From M55B112 sp040903745 (GTDB lineage Bacteria; Bacteroidota; Bacteroidia; Bacteroidales; GCA-2748055), in assembly GCA_040903745.1 (NCBI GenBank), contig JBBDUV010000078.1, positions 1-27,118 of the forward strand: a stretch of 27,118 nucleotides of DNA. The letters are read 5' to 3'. This document shows positions 15,888-25,641 of the stretch, piece after piece. Position 1 is the stretch's first letter. Each line of letters opens with the position of its first letter. A program made the translations under genes and the position numbers. The notes below the pieces were generated by a model. It did no database searches. It had not been told where the DNA came from and worked only from the letters and a program-made list of their open reading frames with translations.

Positions 15888-18681
15888 GTATAATTTTCAT
15901 TATCAACAAACATTTTAATTCCGGAATGATTTCCTTCTGGAGTTCATGACTTTTTTCCCAGTTGTATTTTTCTTTCTCCAGCTTCTGAATCCTTGATTCC
16001 CTGATATTCTCGATGCCAATCTTATTCAATTGCTTGACCTGGAATTCATAAGAATTTTGCTTGTTATTCTTTATGCGCTCAGTATTGTGAAGGATGGATC
16101 GTTCCATTTCCATATACCTGTCGCTCAGAATCTCTTCAGCTTTTCCAGTGTTTTTATCGAGTATTGGTTTTACCTCGGGTGGATTAATAGTCCTGATAAC
16201 GTGGATTCCATTTTGTGTAGTTGAAATTTTCTGCCAGATATCTTCGGCATAAGCAGGGAAAACATCTCCGTCTTCAGAAATAAAAACAGGTATTACGACC
16301 TTCTGATCTTCATACCTGTTCTTCACAATGAGTTGCCAAAGCGACCAGGTACCATTCACACTTTCAAGAGAATCAATTTTTATTTCTGGAATTGGTTGAT
16401 TCGCATCAACAGGGACAGCATCGGCCAGGATGGTTTGGATAATTTCGTGCTGTAGGCTTAAGGGTTCCGGAATGGGATTGTTCACGCTATCCTTAATATC
16501 GAAAGTATAAATCTGCTCTTTAATCCCTGGGAAGGTAAACCTAATGCCGTCATGCAGATTTGTATAATCGATCGCTTTTGATGTAAGGTAACTGGTTACC
16601 ATAGTTTCGAGCCATGCAGGGAGTGGACTGTATTTTACACTGTCTGATTTATCCGTGGTTATATTTTTCGAATTTAATGTAGGTAGCGAACCCTCAGTGC
16701 TCTGATAATTCTTCAGCTTGTTTTTTATTTCCTCCAGCCAATCTTCACTTTCTTTTGCAAATTTCTCCGGTGAAAGAAGAGATGCAAGGTATAGCTTATT
16801 AATACTGTCCTTTTCAAGAGTACTGTCCAGTACATCTGAGGTTTTATCAATCCCCAGCTCCTTCATGATTTGATGGAGTTTCGTTTCTACCACCTCGTAC
16901 ACCCGTTTATCAATGGAGTTATCCAGGAGAAGATTTAATGCCAGAACATTTTTGGTTTGCCCAATCCTGTCTACACGGCCAATTCTTTGTTCAACCACCA
17001 TTGGATTCCACGGCATATCATAATTGATAACTATATATGCAAATTGCATATTCAAAGATTCTCCGGCAGCATCGGTGGATATGAGTATTTGAGCATCTCC
17101 TTTGAAATTCTTTAATGCTTCCACTCTTTGCTCAAATTCCATAGAACCGTTTATGTATTCGCAATTGTATCCACCCCGTTCTTCCAATATCTTCTTTAGC
17201 ATGAACTGTGTGGCTGTAAATTCGGTGAAAATGAGAAATTTCACTTCGTGATTCTCTTCTTTTCTTTTTAACTCTGATAGCTTCTCAAGTAGGTAATCCA
17301 CTTTAGCATCGGTTTCACTGTTGCGGCAGTCTTTGGCACTCCTGATCAGTTCCTTCAAAGTGGAAAGTTCGGTTTCATAATTGGCTTTCGTTTCTTCTAC
17401 CAGCGACATCACCCTGGATTCAAAATCGATCTCATACTGTCCTTCGAAACCCAAGTCCGTGAGATTACTCAAAATATTTTCCTTACTGACCTCCCCCTTT
17501 TCCTCCGAGAGTCTTGCTGCCCTTTTTTCCATGGCATTAAGAATGGCCTCCGTGGAACTACTCATCATTCGCTGAAAGAGAAGCATTACAAAACCATACG
17601 AAGTATTTTTGGTTTGTTGTGCCAGGTTAAATCCATGAATAACATATTCAGTAACTGCATTGTACAATGCCTGTTGTTTCCTGTGACGATCAGAATGATA
17701 TTGTACTTCTACCTTCTCGGTAAATCGTTTATTGAAGAGTCTTTTGCCATTGTAATCTATTGCCTGGCGTTTTTCTGTTCGGATAACATAGGGTTCCAGT
17801 TCAGGAATAGTAGGCATCCCCTCACCTGTAAAAGCATCAGCATCCAGTAGCTGGAGAATTCTTCTGAAATGGTCTGACTTTCCTCTGTGTGGTGTTGCCG
17901 ACAATAACAAGACATTTGGAATAGCATTACATAGAATATCTGCCATCTGATGCCTACCCACAGTAACCGAACTTCCACCAACCTTATGACACTCATCGAG
18001 TATCAACAGATCGAAATCAGCATCCAGCACGCTTTCAATCCTGTATTTATTATATTCCTCAACCTTTTCCCTTGACCAACCCTGCCTTGTTTCGATAGGT
18101 TTCAGGGCATCCATGGAGACAATTAACTGGTTGTGCTGTGCCCAGATATTGATTTCGTTATCTGCTTCCAATCGGGTAAATGTGCGGGTAAGAGTGGTGA
18201 TTAATTCGCTATCGTAAATATGAAAAGATTCGTTAAAATGCTTTTTCATTTCCTGTTTCCACTGAAGCATGGCCGACTTGGGAACAATAATGAGGGTTCG
18301 CTTTACTACACTCCTTAGCTTTAATTCTTTGAGCACCAGACCAGCTTCTATGGTTTTACCCATACCCACTTCATCGGCAATAAGATAGCGCATAAATTGT
18401 CCTGCCATGATTTTTTCCAGCGCAAGGATTTGATGAGGAAGAGGAATCACATTACTCTCCAGTGGCGAAAGCATACTCTGTTTGCTTATCTCATTTTTTA
18501 TCCTGGATGCCATGGCCCGGAATGTGATCTCTGCAGGAGAGATTTCCCCGTTATGCAGGTATAACTCACTCTCCGGCACATCCAGTAATTCACCAGTACT
18601 GAGAATTCGGATTTGAGCAATGACCTTTCCAAAGGTTTTGCGTTTACCGATAATTTCTATGGGTTTCTCCTGGTAAAGCAT
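15880..18681 (-). CDS. brxHII: BrxHII: SNF2-like DEAD/DEAH-box helicase of BREX-3
   Basis: This 933-residue superfamily 2 helicase/translocase of the SNF2/RapA type has DEVGMGKT (Walker A, 103-110), LILDECHK (motif II, 226-233), SATPHRG (motif III, 261-267), FLIFTEFTAT (482-491), ISTDAAGESLN and QRIGRVDRIGQ (motif VI, 565-575). All ATPase motifs are intact. The C-terminal 300 residues include a Lys/Glu-rich coiled coil (about 855-920). In type 3 BREX this gene sits between pglX and pglZ, exactly as here. DISARM DrmD is a related helicase, but DISARM's drmA and drmB are absent. The ATG overlaps the pglX stop by one base (TAATG). It is presumed to translocate on DNA during phage recognition or exclusion. 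Confidence 0.92.
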   Translation of the reverse strand: MLYQEKPIEIIGKRKTFGKVIAQIRILSTGELLDVPESELYLHNGEISPAEITFRAMASRIKNEISKQSMLSPLESNVIPLPHQILALEKIMAGQFMRYLIADEVGMGKTIEAGLVLKELKLRSVVKRTLIIVPKSAMLQWKQEMKKHFNESFHIYDSELITTLTRTFTRLEADNEINIWAQHNQLIVSMDALKPIETRQGWSREKVEEYNKYRIESVLDADFDLLILDECHKVGGSSVTVGRHQMADILCNAIPNVLLLSATPHRGKSDHFRRILQLLDADAFTGEGMPTIPELEPYVIRTEKRQAIDYNGKRLFNKRFTEKVEVQYHSDRHRKQQALYNAVTEYVIHGFNLAQQTKNTSYGFVMLLFQRMMSSSTEAILNAMEKRAARLSEEKGEVSKENILSNLTDLGFEGQYEIDFESRVMSLVEETKANYETELSTLKELIRSAKDCRNSETDAKVDYLLEKLSELKRKEENHEVKFLIFTEFTATQFMLKKILEERGGYNCEYINGSMEFEQRVEALKNFKGDAQILISTDAAGESLNMQFAYIVINYDMPWNPMVVEQRIGRVDRIGQTKNVLALNLLLDNSIDKRVYEVVETKLHQIMKELGIDKTSDVLDSTLEKDSINKLYLASLLSPEKFAKESEDWLEEIKNKLKNYQSTEGSLPTLNSKNITTDKSDSVKYSPLPAWLETMVTSYLTSKAIDYTNLHDGIRFTFPGIKEQIYTFDIKDSVNNPIPEPLSLQHEIIQTILADAVPVDANQPIPEIKIDSLESVNGTWSLWQLIVKNRYEDQKVVIPVFISEDGDVFPAYAEDIWQKISTTQNGIHVIRTINPPEVKPILDKNTGKAEEILSDRYMEMERSILHNTERIKNNKQNSYEFQVKQLNKIGIENIRESRIQKLEKEKYNWEKSHELQKEIIPELKCLLIMKIIHE

Positions 18682-21290
18682 TACATACGATCTTTTGCAA
18701 TGTCATAATACATTAATAATTGCTCATCTTCAAGAAGAAGGTTTTGTGGGATTTTATTAGATATCTCTATAATCGTCTGAAAATCTTTGACATCCCAACA
18801 GTGCTTGAATCCTGCTCTTAATGCCTCAACCCGTACTTCTTTCATTCGTTTGGATTTAGGATTATTTGCCAATTCGATATAGGTGTTAAACTCCTTTAAT
18901 AAGGCTTTTTCACGGATAATATCCCTGTCTTTAGATTCATTCAAGTTTGGCACTCTCCAGCTTCCGTCAGGTTCTTGAATAAAATTTTGTTCGAGAATAT
19001 TACTTAATTCCGGTAGAATATCTCCTTTTCGAATAGCTGTAATTGCTTGCATCCATTTTGGTTGAATATCTTGGTATTTTAAAAAGCTATTGTTCAATTC
19101 TCGCTTTAACCATTCTATTCCTTCATTTTCAGTAGCCACCTGCCATTTTAATTGAACCACAAATGGTGCGGTAGCCTTCTTATTTTCATAGATCATAACC
19201 TGCTCATTTGTGAAGTACATTCCGTCTTTTTCTACAAACCGCTTTTTTAATTCAGATTGAAATGTAATTGAATCGATAGGTATTGAAATACCTTTCATTA
19301 TGCAAAAGGTCACAAGTTTATCAAATAGAATCCTTGGACTTCTTTCAATTATTGAAGATGTTTTTCCAGAGACATTTATATGTATAGGCAAATGGTTGAG
19401 GTATTCTTCCACGAACTCCCAGATACTAATATCTAATGATTGTTCCTTTAGATTTTTAATAGTTACTGAAGAAGGTTTATAACAGCTAATTACAAGGTCT
19501 TGTTTAACTGCGGTTGGTGTTGTATATGCGTTAATACTTCCTTGTTTCTTATCTAATGCAGAAACATTACCAATAATAAAACCAGCTTTTTGCAATGCAG
19601 TCTGAATTGAATTCCAGATTGCGGCACTTGGATTACTAAATTCTACTGTCATCCATTTATTTGGTTTTAAAATTCTATAGAATTCAGAGAAACACTCTAT
19701 CATTAAGTTTTGATACTCAAGTTTTCCTTTGCCTTGTGTTTTGTTCTCTATAGCTTCTTTAGTATTGTTAGTAAGTAGTTTTAACCAATGTTCCCATATG
19801 TAACTTAATTCTGAATACATAATATTTGCACCAAAGGGGGGGTCTGTAAATATGTAATCCACTGAACTACTTTTTATCAGAAGCGAGTTTGCAGATGAAG
19901 TGAATATTACTCTATCCGATATTTTAAAATCTTTTGTCTCAAATAGAAATCTGCGTAACTGAGATAGTTTATTTTGATATATATTAAAGATATTGCCCAC
20001 AGAAGATACTGATGGTATATAGAGCGTCCCAGACTTTGGTCTATGTCCACCACCAGAATTATATCTCCGCATTAGAGTTCCATGCCAGGCAGTATTAAAA
20101 AAACCAAAAAATGTATACTTATCTTTTCGACAAACATCATATAAATTTGAGATTGCCTTCAGATTTTCTCTGCTATAGAAATGATGAATATGAGTTATAC
20201 CCGTACGATCATTTCTTCTGGCCTCATCCCCTTCAGGCATTCTCGAAATAGGGAAGAAATTGTTGACTTTAATATTAGAAATCTTCCCAAGATAATCTTC
20301 ATCAAGATCCTCCAGATTCACATTGATGTTTTTTCTACGATATTTTAAATTGACCTGAACCGGAACCGTTTTTTTAATTCTGATTGTTTCTTTTAGGAAT
20401 TCATCAAATACTGTAGTAAACTTTCTTTCAAGGTTCTTCGGTCTGGAACTTGTTTCACACTTTAGACATCTTATATTTTCATAATCTGAGTTATTAGCAT
20501 AGTCAAATATCTGGCCCCAATAAACAATATCTTCATTACAATTTGGACATAAGTAGACATCACTGTATAGGACATAATTGATTTCACACCTACTGTGTTT
20601 ATAATTCACATAATAAAGATCTCCTAATTGGTCACGAAAATCAGATAATAATTTATTACAAGCACTATCGAATTTTTCAATGCTCTCTGTACTTGAAAAT
20701 TTGTCTGCTAAGAATGATGCTATTGGACTAAGATCTGAGCAAATTGATTTTCGCAAACCCCAATTAGGACTATTATTAAAAGTTGCAGACCATTCTTTTT
20801 CGATCTTTATTTTGGTTTCCTTATCTGGATTAGCACACAATTGAGCCGCAACACATGTCATTCCAGTGCCAGCAAATCCATCAAAAATAATATCTCCAGG
20901 TTGCGTATAGTGGAGTATATATCTCATTATAGCTGGATGGGGTACTTTTGTATGATAGCTATGAGCATTATAAATTGGATTGTTCTTTCCTTCACTTACA
21001 TCAATTGCATATGGATAATTAGGAATATTGTTTTCATCTCTTTTATTCTCACTTCTTAGAAAGTCCTTCTCAATCTCCCAATTATCGATTATATCATTTA
21101 GCCATGGATTTGGACAAGCTGTATAATAAGGTGGATCACTCAATGCAATAATATCTTCATCCTCACCAATTGGGAATCCATCTATTTTCTTTAATTCTGG
21201 TAACTTTTTACGAAGCTCGTTCCGGAAATACTCCCGTCTTTCTTCTTCGTTGTTAAATGTCTTTCCAAGGCATGTAATTTCTTCTGCCAT
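18681..21290 (-). CDS. pglX: PglX-type DNA methyltransferase of BREX-3
   Basis: This is the 869-residue BREX methyltransferase (called PglXI in type 3). In known systems PglX puts N6-methyladenine on a non-palindromic site in host DNA, marking self. A first SDPPYYTACP is at 51-60, AdoMet motif I is IIFDGFAGTGMT (134-145), and the catalytic motif IV is IFTDPPFGAN (480-489). Between them is a probable zinc ribbon with Cys248, Cys251, Cys275 and Cys278 (LCPNC and RCLKC). The C-terminal third (about 600-869) should be the target-recognition and partner-binding part and has no motif I know. It starts 5 bp after brxC and is coupled to brxHII. DNA base specificity cannot be read from the sequence. 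Confidence 0.9.
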   Translation of the reverse strand: MAEEITCLGKTFNNEEERREYFRNELRKKLPELKKIDGFPIGEDEDIIALSDPPYYTACPNPWLNDIIDNWEIEKDFLRSENKRDENNIPNYPYAIDVSEGKNNPIYNAHSYHTKVPHPAIMRYILHYTQPGDIIFDGFAGTGMTCVAAQLCANPDKETKIKIEKEWSATFNNSPNWGLRKSICSDLSPIASFLADKFSSTESIEKFDSACNKLLSDFRDQLGDLYYVNYKHSRCEINYVLYSDVYLCPNCNEDIVYWGQIFDYANNSDYENIRCLKCETSSRPKNLERKFTTVFDEFLKETIRIKKTVPVQVNLKYRRKNINVNLEDLDEDYLGKISNIKVNNFFPISRMPEGDEARRNDRTGITHIHHFYSRENLKAISNLYDVCRKDKYTFFGFFNTAWHGTLMRRYNSGGGHRPKSGTLYIPSVSSVGNIFNIYQNKLSQLRRFLFETKDFKISDRVIFTSSANSLLIKSSSVDYIFTDPPFGANIMYSELSYIWEHWLKLLTNNTKEAIENKTQGKGKLEYQNLMIECFSEFYRILKPNKWMTVEFSNPSAAIWNSIQTALQKAGFIIGNVSALDKKQGSINAYTTPTAVKQDLVISCYKPSSVTIKNLKEQSLDISIWEFVEEYLNHLPIHINVSGKTSSIIERSPRILFDKLVTFCIMKGISIPIDSITFQSELKKRFVEKDGMYFTNEQVMIYENKKATAPFVVQLKWQVATENEGIEWLKRELNNSFLKYQDIQPKWMQAITAIRKGDILPELSNILEQNFIQEPDGSWRVPNLNESKDRDIIREKALLKEFNTYIELANNPKSKRMKEVRVEALRAGFKHCWDVKDFQTIIEISNKIPQNLLLEDEQLLMYYDIAKDRM

Positions 21291-21295
21291 AACAG

Positions 21296-24200
21296 TTATT
21301 TAATGATGATTCGTACTTTATTTCTTTCCTTACCTACGCAAAGGGTATCGATGTATTTTGTTAGGATATCAATTGCTTCTGAAGGAGTAACCGGCCTGTT
21401 CAATTGCTTCTTGATGTCATCAAGGGCAATTTCAACTTTGTCAATTCCTTTTGAAAGTGTTGAGATGAGGTTACGAAGTAGAGCAGCGTTTTCGATGGTT
21501 AACTCCAGTTTTTCATCCCTGAATTCCTCCACCAGTTTTCTTTCATCGGCTTTCAGCAATTCAATGTTACTTTTAACGCTTGGATCTTTAAAAATGGAAC
21601 GCATGGCCAGTATCCACTTTCCCAGGATGCCGTCCAGTTGTTCTTCCAGTTCCTGGATTTTATAATTTGGTTTCCCATAATACTCCCTTGGATTAAAATC
21701 CTGATATGGCTCTTCCTTTACCTTTTGCAAAGTCAGAGATGGATCGGCTTCCTTTAGTGAAGTTATGATGTTTATCCAGTTCTGGTAATCCGTAGCTGTC
21801 AGGAATTCTGCGTCTTTTACAATATCACATATCTTTTTCTTTTCCGAGACAAGAATTCTCTCCTTGGCCATGGCATCCTGATTAGACAATCTGCATTTCA
21901 GGTAATATTCATGGTAATATTTGGCATATCTGTCTTTCAGAGAGTTCAGCAGGGTTTCATACTGTTTTATCTCGGTCGGATTGCCGGAAGTAAGTTTTTC
22001 GGAGAGTTGACCAATAGCTTTGGTCATATCATGGTAAAGCGGTTGCTCGCTTTCAATCATATACGACAATGCCTGGCTGAGGTAATTAACCAACTTTTCA
22101 AATTTCTCTGCCAGTGCATGCATTTGTTCAATAGAATCGTTTAGTGCATATGCCTTGAAAGTTTCTTTCAATTCTTCTGAAGTGTAACTGAAACTTTTCA
22201 GTTTACCGTAGGTATTGTATGTTTGAATCTTATCCAGCAATTCGGCAAGAGATTGTAATTTGGTTTTGTAATCCTCTTCTTCCTGTTCTTTCAGCAGATT
22301 AATGGATTTACATTTAAGTCCTGCGGTTACTATTGCCTTTGTTTCCACCACCCTTTTCACCATATCCTGTGCTCTGGTGACAATTCTTACCACAGTGTCC
22401 TGCTTCTCAATTTCAGTGGTAAGATCGGGTAATCCCAGGCATTCGAACAGCGTTTTCAGGTGCTTTGCCGGAATTCCACGTGGTTCTTTGATTGTCTGGT
22501 AGGTAAACATATCTTCTTCCACCACCATCTGAAGGTTCTCAATGGACGATGCTGATAATGTACGACTGTTTGACCACGATAATTCAATATCCCCGGCAAA
22601 TACCATGGCAGAAAGTACCAGGAACTGTAGCTGATGGTCAATTTTACTGTCAACTGAATACCAAAGATTGTGCTGGGCGTAATGCGGGTAAATAATTTCA
22701 TCCCTGTTCAGGACTTTTCCTTCACCACGCTCCTTCATCTTTTTTCGAATACCATCAGCGTATTTGGAATGCTGGGTATCGATACGTTGACCATTCCAGA
22801 GTCCGAGACCGGAAAGAATAGCTTCCCCATCCCTGTTAGGTTGGCTGGGTTTAACAATTTTTACCAGGGCATTCTTGATCATGCCATCAAAATTGTCCTT
22901 GGTCATGGGTCGTAATAAATCGGGAAATGATGGGTAATCAGGGAATTTGTCATTGAAATATTTGTTCAATACCCGTGCAGCCACATCCCTGAAAATGGCA
23001 TCCTTTGTGGTTCCTTCTCCAGGCAAAGGAAATGCCTTCAGCATTTTTATTTCACCTTTATAAATTACCTGTGTTTTAGAAGTATACTCCTTGTCAAATA
23101 ACTTTATGGCATCTGCCAGGTAATTACCAATTTGATCCTGAAATAGCTTTTTCTGATTGGTCGATGCCGTTACCTCTTTTGCTTTGGCTGCACCGTATAA
23201 ACAAATAACTTCTTTAAATTCCTCACTCAGTTCGGCCATATCAAAATACACTTCATCGGACTGGTCATTCCGTTGAATCGAATTGAATACAGGGCAGAAG
23301 AAGAGATAATACTGTTGAATGGGTTCGGTAGTGCTTCTTTCATTTGGATTTCCGAAGAAGACATATCCCAGTCGGAATGCCTTTTTATCCTTCCATTCCA
23401 GGCTATCTTCCCATATTTTAAAACCGGTGCGATAGGTATGCTGCTGCAGTGCCAGGACGTATTGCAGAAAATCGAAATAGTATTGATCAGCCTGGTCAGG
23501 ATTGCGTTTTATCACCTCATCAGCATAGTCTTTAATTACCTGGGAAATGTTAATACCCCCTTCCACCCGAATGTAAAACTCGGAACTGATTTGTTCCCTG
23601 TCAACATACTGTCCTGCTGTTGCACTTACAACATGTGAAGCTGTACTTTCAATATTGGCAAGTAAAAATTCAGGATCCTCAACCCCTGGTAGTGTTAGGC
23701 AGATATCCTCTTTGAGACTGTGAACCGTGGCTCCGTTCCTTTTATCCAGATCGTCACAGAGGATTTTTATGGCAAGAGCATTGGTAATGCTTGTAGCGAG
23801 CTGTCTTTTGTTCTCTCTTGCTCCCGTGAAATGCACTTTAATTTTGTCATAAATAATTTCTACTTTATCCCTTACAGTCCTTATATCAGGAACCGTTAAC
23901 ATGGAAGGATTTTCAGCGAGGTCAGGCCAATACATATCGTAGGTAATCAACCCAGGATTATCAGCAGGAACATCTTGCTCCATAAGTTCTTCAAAGTTCG
24001 AACTCAATACCTTCAATATTTCCCTCTGGCTTTTTCCGTGTTTTATCTTTTCAAAGTAGCTGATGTAGGATGGATGAACAGGGAAAAGGTCAACATACTC
24101 ATTCAGATTGCCGTTTATTCCTTCAAAAAGATGAGCAAATTTCAACATATGTTCTCTTATGGCAGACTTCTGGTGCTCATCCTTCTTTAATAGCCGCTGT

Positions 24201-24961
24201 TTGACAACAAATGAAACATCCTCTTTGGTTATAATCAGATCATCAAAGCGATCTTCAACTTTATTCAGCATCTCAGCCTGGTGCTGAAACTCAGGTGAAC
24301 GGTAAAGAAGTTCCTGAACGCCAAACATGATTTTAAACCGTGAAATGTCACATGCTTCACCCAGTTGTCTTAAGAGCATCAGGTCATTACTCAGTTCAGT
24401 AGAATTTCTGCCTTTCAGGTACTCCAGCATCTCATCGATAACAATTAAAAAGTGTTTATCGGGTATCTTTTCTTCGAACTCTGCCATCATTTGCAGAATC
24501 TGTTCGTTCCAACTGAAATTTGAGCTTTGGTCGAACCTATAGCTAATTCCTTCACTCTCAATAAAACGCTCAAACTGGGCAAATACAATATCTTTTAATG
24601 GGCGGTCTGTTCCAATCTGAAACCTCAGAACTTTATACTTCCCGGCAATTTTTGCAAAAGATTCTTTTAAATCCTCATCCGATAGTAATGGAAGGAAATC
24701 CTGGTTTTCGGCAATAGCAGAGACCAGTGCCATTAGGTGGGATTTACCGGTACCATAGCTACCGACAATCTGGATACCTTTTTTCTCTTTGTTAGTTGTT
24801 GGGGAGAGGTTTTTAAGAACAATTTCCAGCAAGTCCTCTTTGATCTTCTGAGAGAAGACAAATGTTTTCACGAGGTTCTCTGCCACAGATTTCTTCTCAG
24901 AACCAACCAGTTTAACAACGGATGTAATAGGTTCGAAATGAATAAGCTCTTTATACTTCAT
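21296..24961 (-). CDS. brxC: BrxC/PglY-like large P-loop ATPase
   Basis: This 1221-residue ATPase is the largest gene of the operon. Walker A is GSYGTGKSH (67-75), and Walker B is FLIVIDEMLEYL (171-182) with Asp176 and Glu177. That makes it an AAA+-like protein of the BrxC/PglY (DUF6079-like) group, which is core to BREX and thought to form the ATP-driven complex with PglX and PglZ. The remaining ~1000 residues are mainly helical. They contain Lys/Glu-rich coiled-coil-like stretches near 850-1000, plus a helix-rich C-terminus. It starts 2 bp after the brxF stop and ends 5 bp before pglX. Confidence 0.9.
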   Translation of the reverse strand: MKYKELIHFEPITSVVKLVGSEKKSVAENLVKTFVFSQKIKEDLLEIVLKNLSPTTNKEKKGIQIVGSYGTGKSHLMALVSAIAENQDFLPLLSDEDLKESFAKIAGKYKVLRFQIGTDRPLKDIVFAQFERFIESEGISYRFDQSSNFSWNEQILQMMAEFEEKIPDKHFLIVIDEMLEYLKGRNSTELSNDLMLLRQLGEACDISRFKIMFGVQELLYRSPEFQHQAEMLNKVEDRFDDLIITKEDVSFVVKQRLLKKDEHQKSAIREHMLKFAHLFEGINGNLNEYVDLFPVHPSYISYFEKIKHGKSQREILKVLSSNFEELMEQDVPADNPGLITYDMYWPDLAENPSMLTVPDIRTVRDKVEIIYDKIKVHFTGARENKRQLATSITNALAIKILCDDLDKRNGATVHSLKEDICLTLPGVEDPEFLLANIESTASHVVSATAGQYVDREQISSEFYIRVEGGINISQVIKDYADEVIKRNPDQADQYYFDFLQYVLALQQHTYRTGFKIWEDSLEWKDKKAFRLGYVFFGNPNERSTTEPIQQYYLFFCPVFNSIQRNDQSDEVYFDMAELSEEFKEVICLYGAAKAKEVTASTNQKKLFQDQIGNYLADAIKLFDKEYTSKTQVIYKGEIKMLKAFPLPGEGTTKDAIFRDVAARVLNKYFNDKFPDYPSFPDLLRPMTKDNFDGMIKNALVKIVKPSQPNRDGEAILSGLGLWNGQRIDTQHSKYADGIRKKMKERGEGKVLNRDEIIYPHYAQHNLWYSVDSKIDHQLQFLVLSAMVFAGDIELSWSNSRTLSASSIENLQMVVEEDMFTYQTIKEPRGIPAKHLKTLFECLGLPDLTTEIEKQDTVVRIVTRAQDMVKRVVETKAIVTAGLKCKSINLLKEQEEEDYKTKLQSLAELLDKIQTYNTYGKLKSFSYTSEELKETFKAYALNDSIEQMHALAEKFEKLVNYLSQALSYMIESEQPLYHDMTKAIGQLSEKLTSGNPTEIKQYETLLNSLKDRYAKYYHEYYLKCRLSNQDAMAKERILVSEKKKICDIVKDAEFLTATDYQNWINIITSLKEADPSLTLQKVKEEPYQDFNPREYYGKPNYKIQELEEQLDGILGKWILAMRSIFKDPSVKSNIELLKADERKLVEEFRDEKLELTIENAALLRNLISTLSKGIDKVEIALDDIKKQLNRPVTPSEAIDILTKYIDTLCVGKERNKVRIIIK

Positions 24962-24963
24962 TA

Positions 24964-25410
24964 CTATAGTTGAATTTTGTTGACGTTAGTATCGTTAAAT
25001 TTCAATGAATAATCTTCGCTTTCAGGCCAGAAGAACTGTTGGTTATCTTTTACGGTTCCTTCCCATAGCATAACCAATCCGATGTTTTTTGAAAAATCTT
25101 TCAGGAACTTCTCTACATCAATATCCAGGAAGTTCTCCAGCATGATTCCAAAATTCCTCATAATCACAAACGGTAATTTAGTTGAGGTGTCCACATTTGC
25201 GCTGTATTCCATGATCTCTGAGAGGTAATCGGTGGCCATGATCCTTACCTGTGCTTCATCTTTATCTTTTATGTATGATGCAAATTCATAACCCAGGTTA
25301 AGGACAATGAGGTTAGATTCACGTAGTTTGTTATTCACGAATGATTTTTGTGGATCGCTATAATCAATCCAATAGAGTTTATTGCGGGTATGTTTGTCGA
25401 TGTGGATCAT
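24964..25410 (-). CDS. brxF: BrxF-like BREX type 3 small protein
   Basis: This 148-residue protein sits immediately before brxC, where type 3 BREX operons have brxF. Size and position fit, and BrxF is the gene that distinguishes type 3 from other BREX types. The family is described as P-loop-containing, yet I see no GxxxxGK(S/T) here: the N-terminal part reads SNLIVLNLGYEFASYIKDKD and lacks the lysine-containing loop. The hydrophobic strand FVIMRNFGIMLENFLDI and the end IGLVMLWEG are compatible with a P-loop-like alpha/beta fold that has lost or never had Walker A. The start ATG overlaps the XRE gene stop (TAATG). The name rests mainly on synteny. Confidence 0.7.
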   Translation of the reverse strand: MIHIDKHTRNKLYWIDYSDPQKSFVNNKLRESNLIVLNLGYEFASYIKDKDEAQVRIMATDYLSEIMEYSANVDTSTKLPFVIMRNFGIMLENFLDIDVEKFLKDFSKNIGLVMLWEGTVKDNQQFFWPESEDYSLKFNDTNVNKIQL

Positions 25411-25607
25411 TACGATTTTTTTTCACTAACAATTAAATCCTTCACATCGACATCCAGTATTTTTGCAATCTGGTAAAGGATTTCCAGGGATGGCTGCCTT
25501 CGGTTTTGCACATAACTGTTCACCATATTGTATGATTTATTCAGTTGTTCCGCCAGCCAAACCTGTTTAATCCCTTTACTGTCGAGCACTTCCTTAATTC
25601 TGTTCAT
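25410..25607 (-). CDS. XRE-family (Cro/C1-type) transcriptional regulator
   Basis: This 65-residue single-domain helix-turn-helix protein is typical of Cro/C1/XRE. The sequence KQVWLAEQLNKSYNMVNSYV (14-33) covers the helix-turn-helix, and NRRQPSLEILYQIAKILDV (35-53) is the diagnostic end of the domain. Small proteins like this act as dimers on palindromic operators, as the C proteins of restriction-modification systems do. It is the first gene of the BREX operon, translationally coupled to brxF. A perfect 11-bp inverted repeat lies 35 bp upstream of its ATG. I infer autoregulation and control of the whole operon; sign (repression or activation) cannot be told. Confidence 0.88.
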   Translation of the reverse strand: MNRIKEVLDSKGIKQVWLAEQLNKSYNMVNSYVQNRRQPSLEILYQIAKILDVDVKDLIVSEKKS

Positions 25608-25626
25608 TGGATTACCAGTTTTGATG

Positions 25627-25634
25627 CAAATAAA
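25627..25634 (-). promoter_or_regulatory. Putative -7 promoter element of the BREX operon
   Basis: On the minus strand TTTATTTG differs from the Bacteroidota consensus TAnnTTTG at one position, 19 bp before the XRE ATG. An ATTG-containing segment inside the upstream inverted repeat lies about where the -33 element is expected. The match is modest, but it is the best in this 108-bp spacer and would put the inverted repeat over the promoter. Confidence 0.4.
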
Positions 25635-25641
25635 GGTAGGG

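Noticed and set aside
13357..21290. DISARM system (SNF2 helicase, methyltransferase and a PLD protein nearby)
   Set aside because: drmA and drmB are absent, while PglZ and BrxC, the BREX hallmarks, are present in type 3 BREX order. The PLD gene is tied to a UvrD-like helicase instead.
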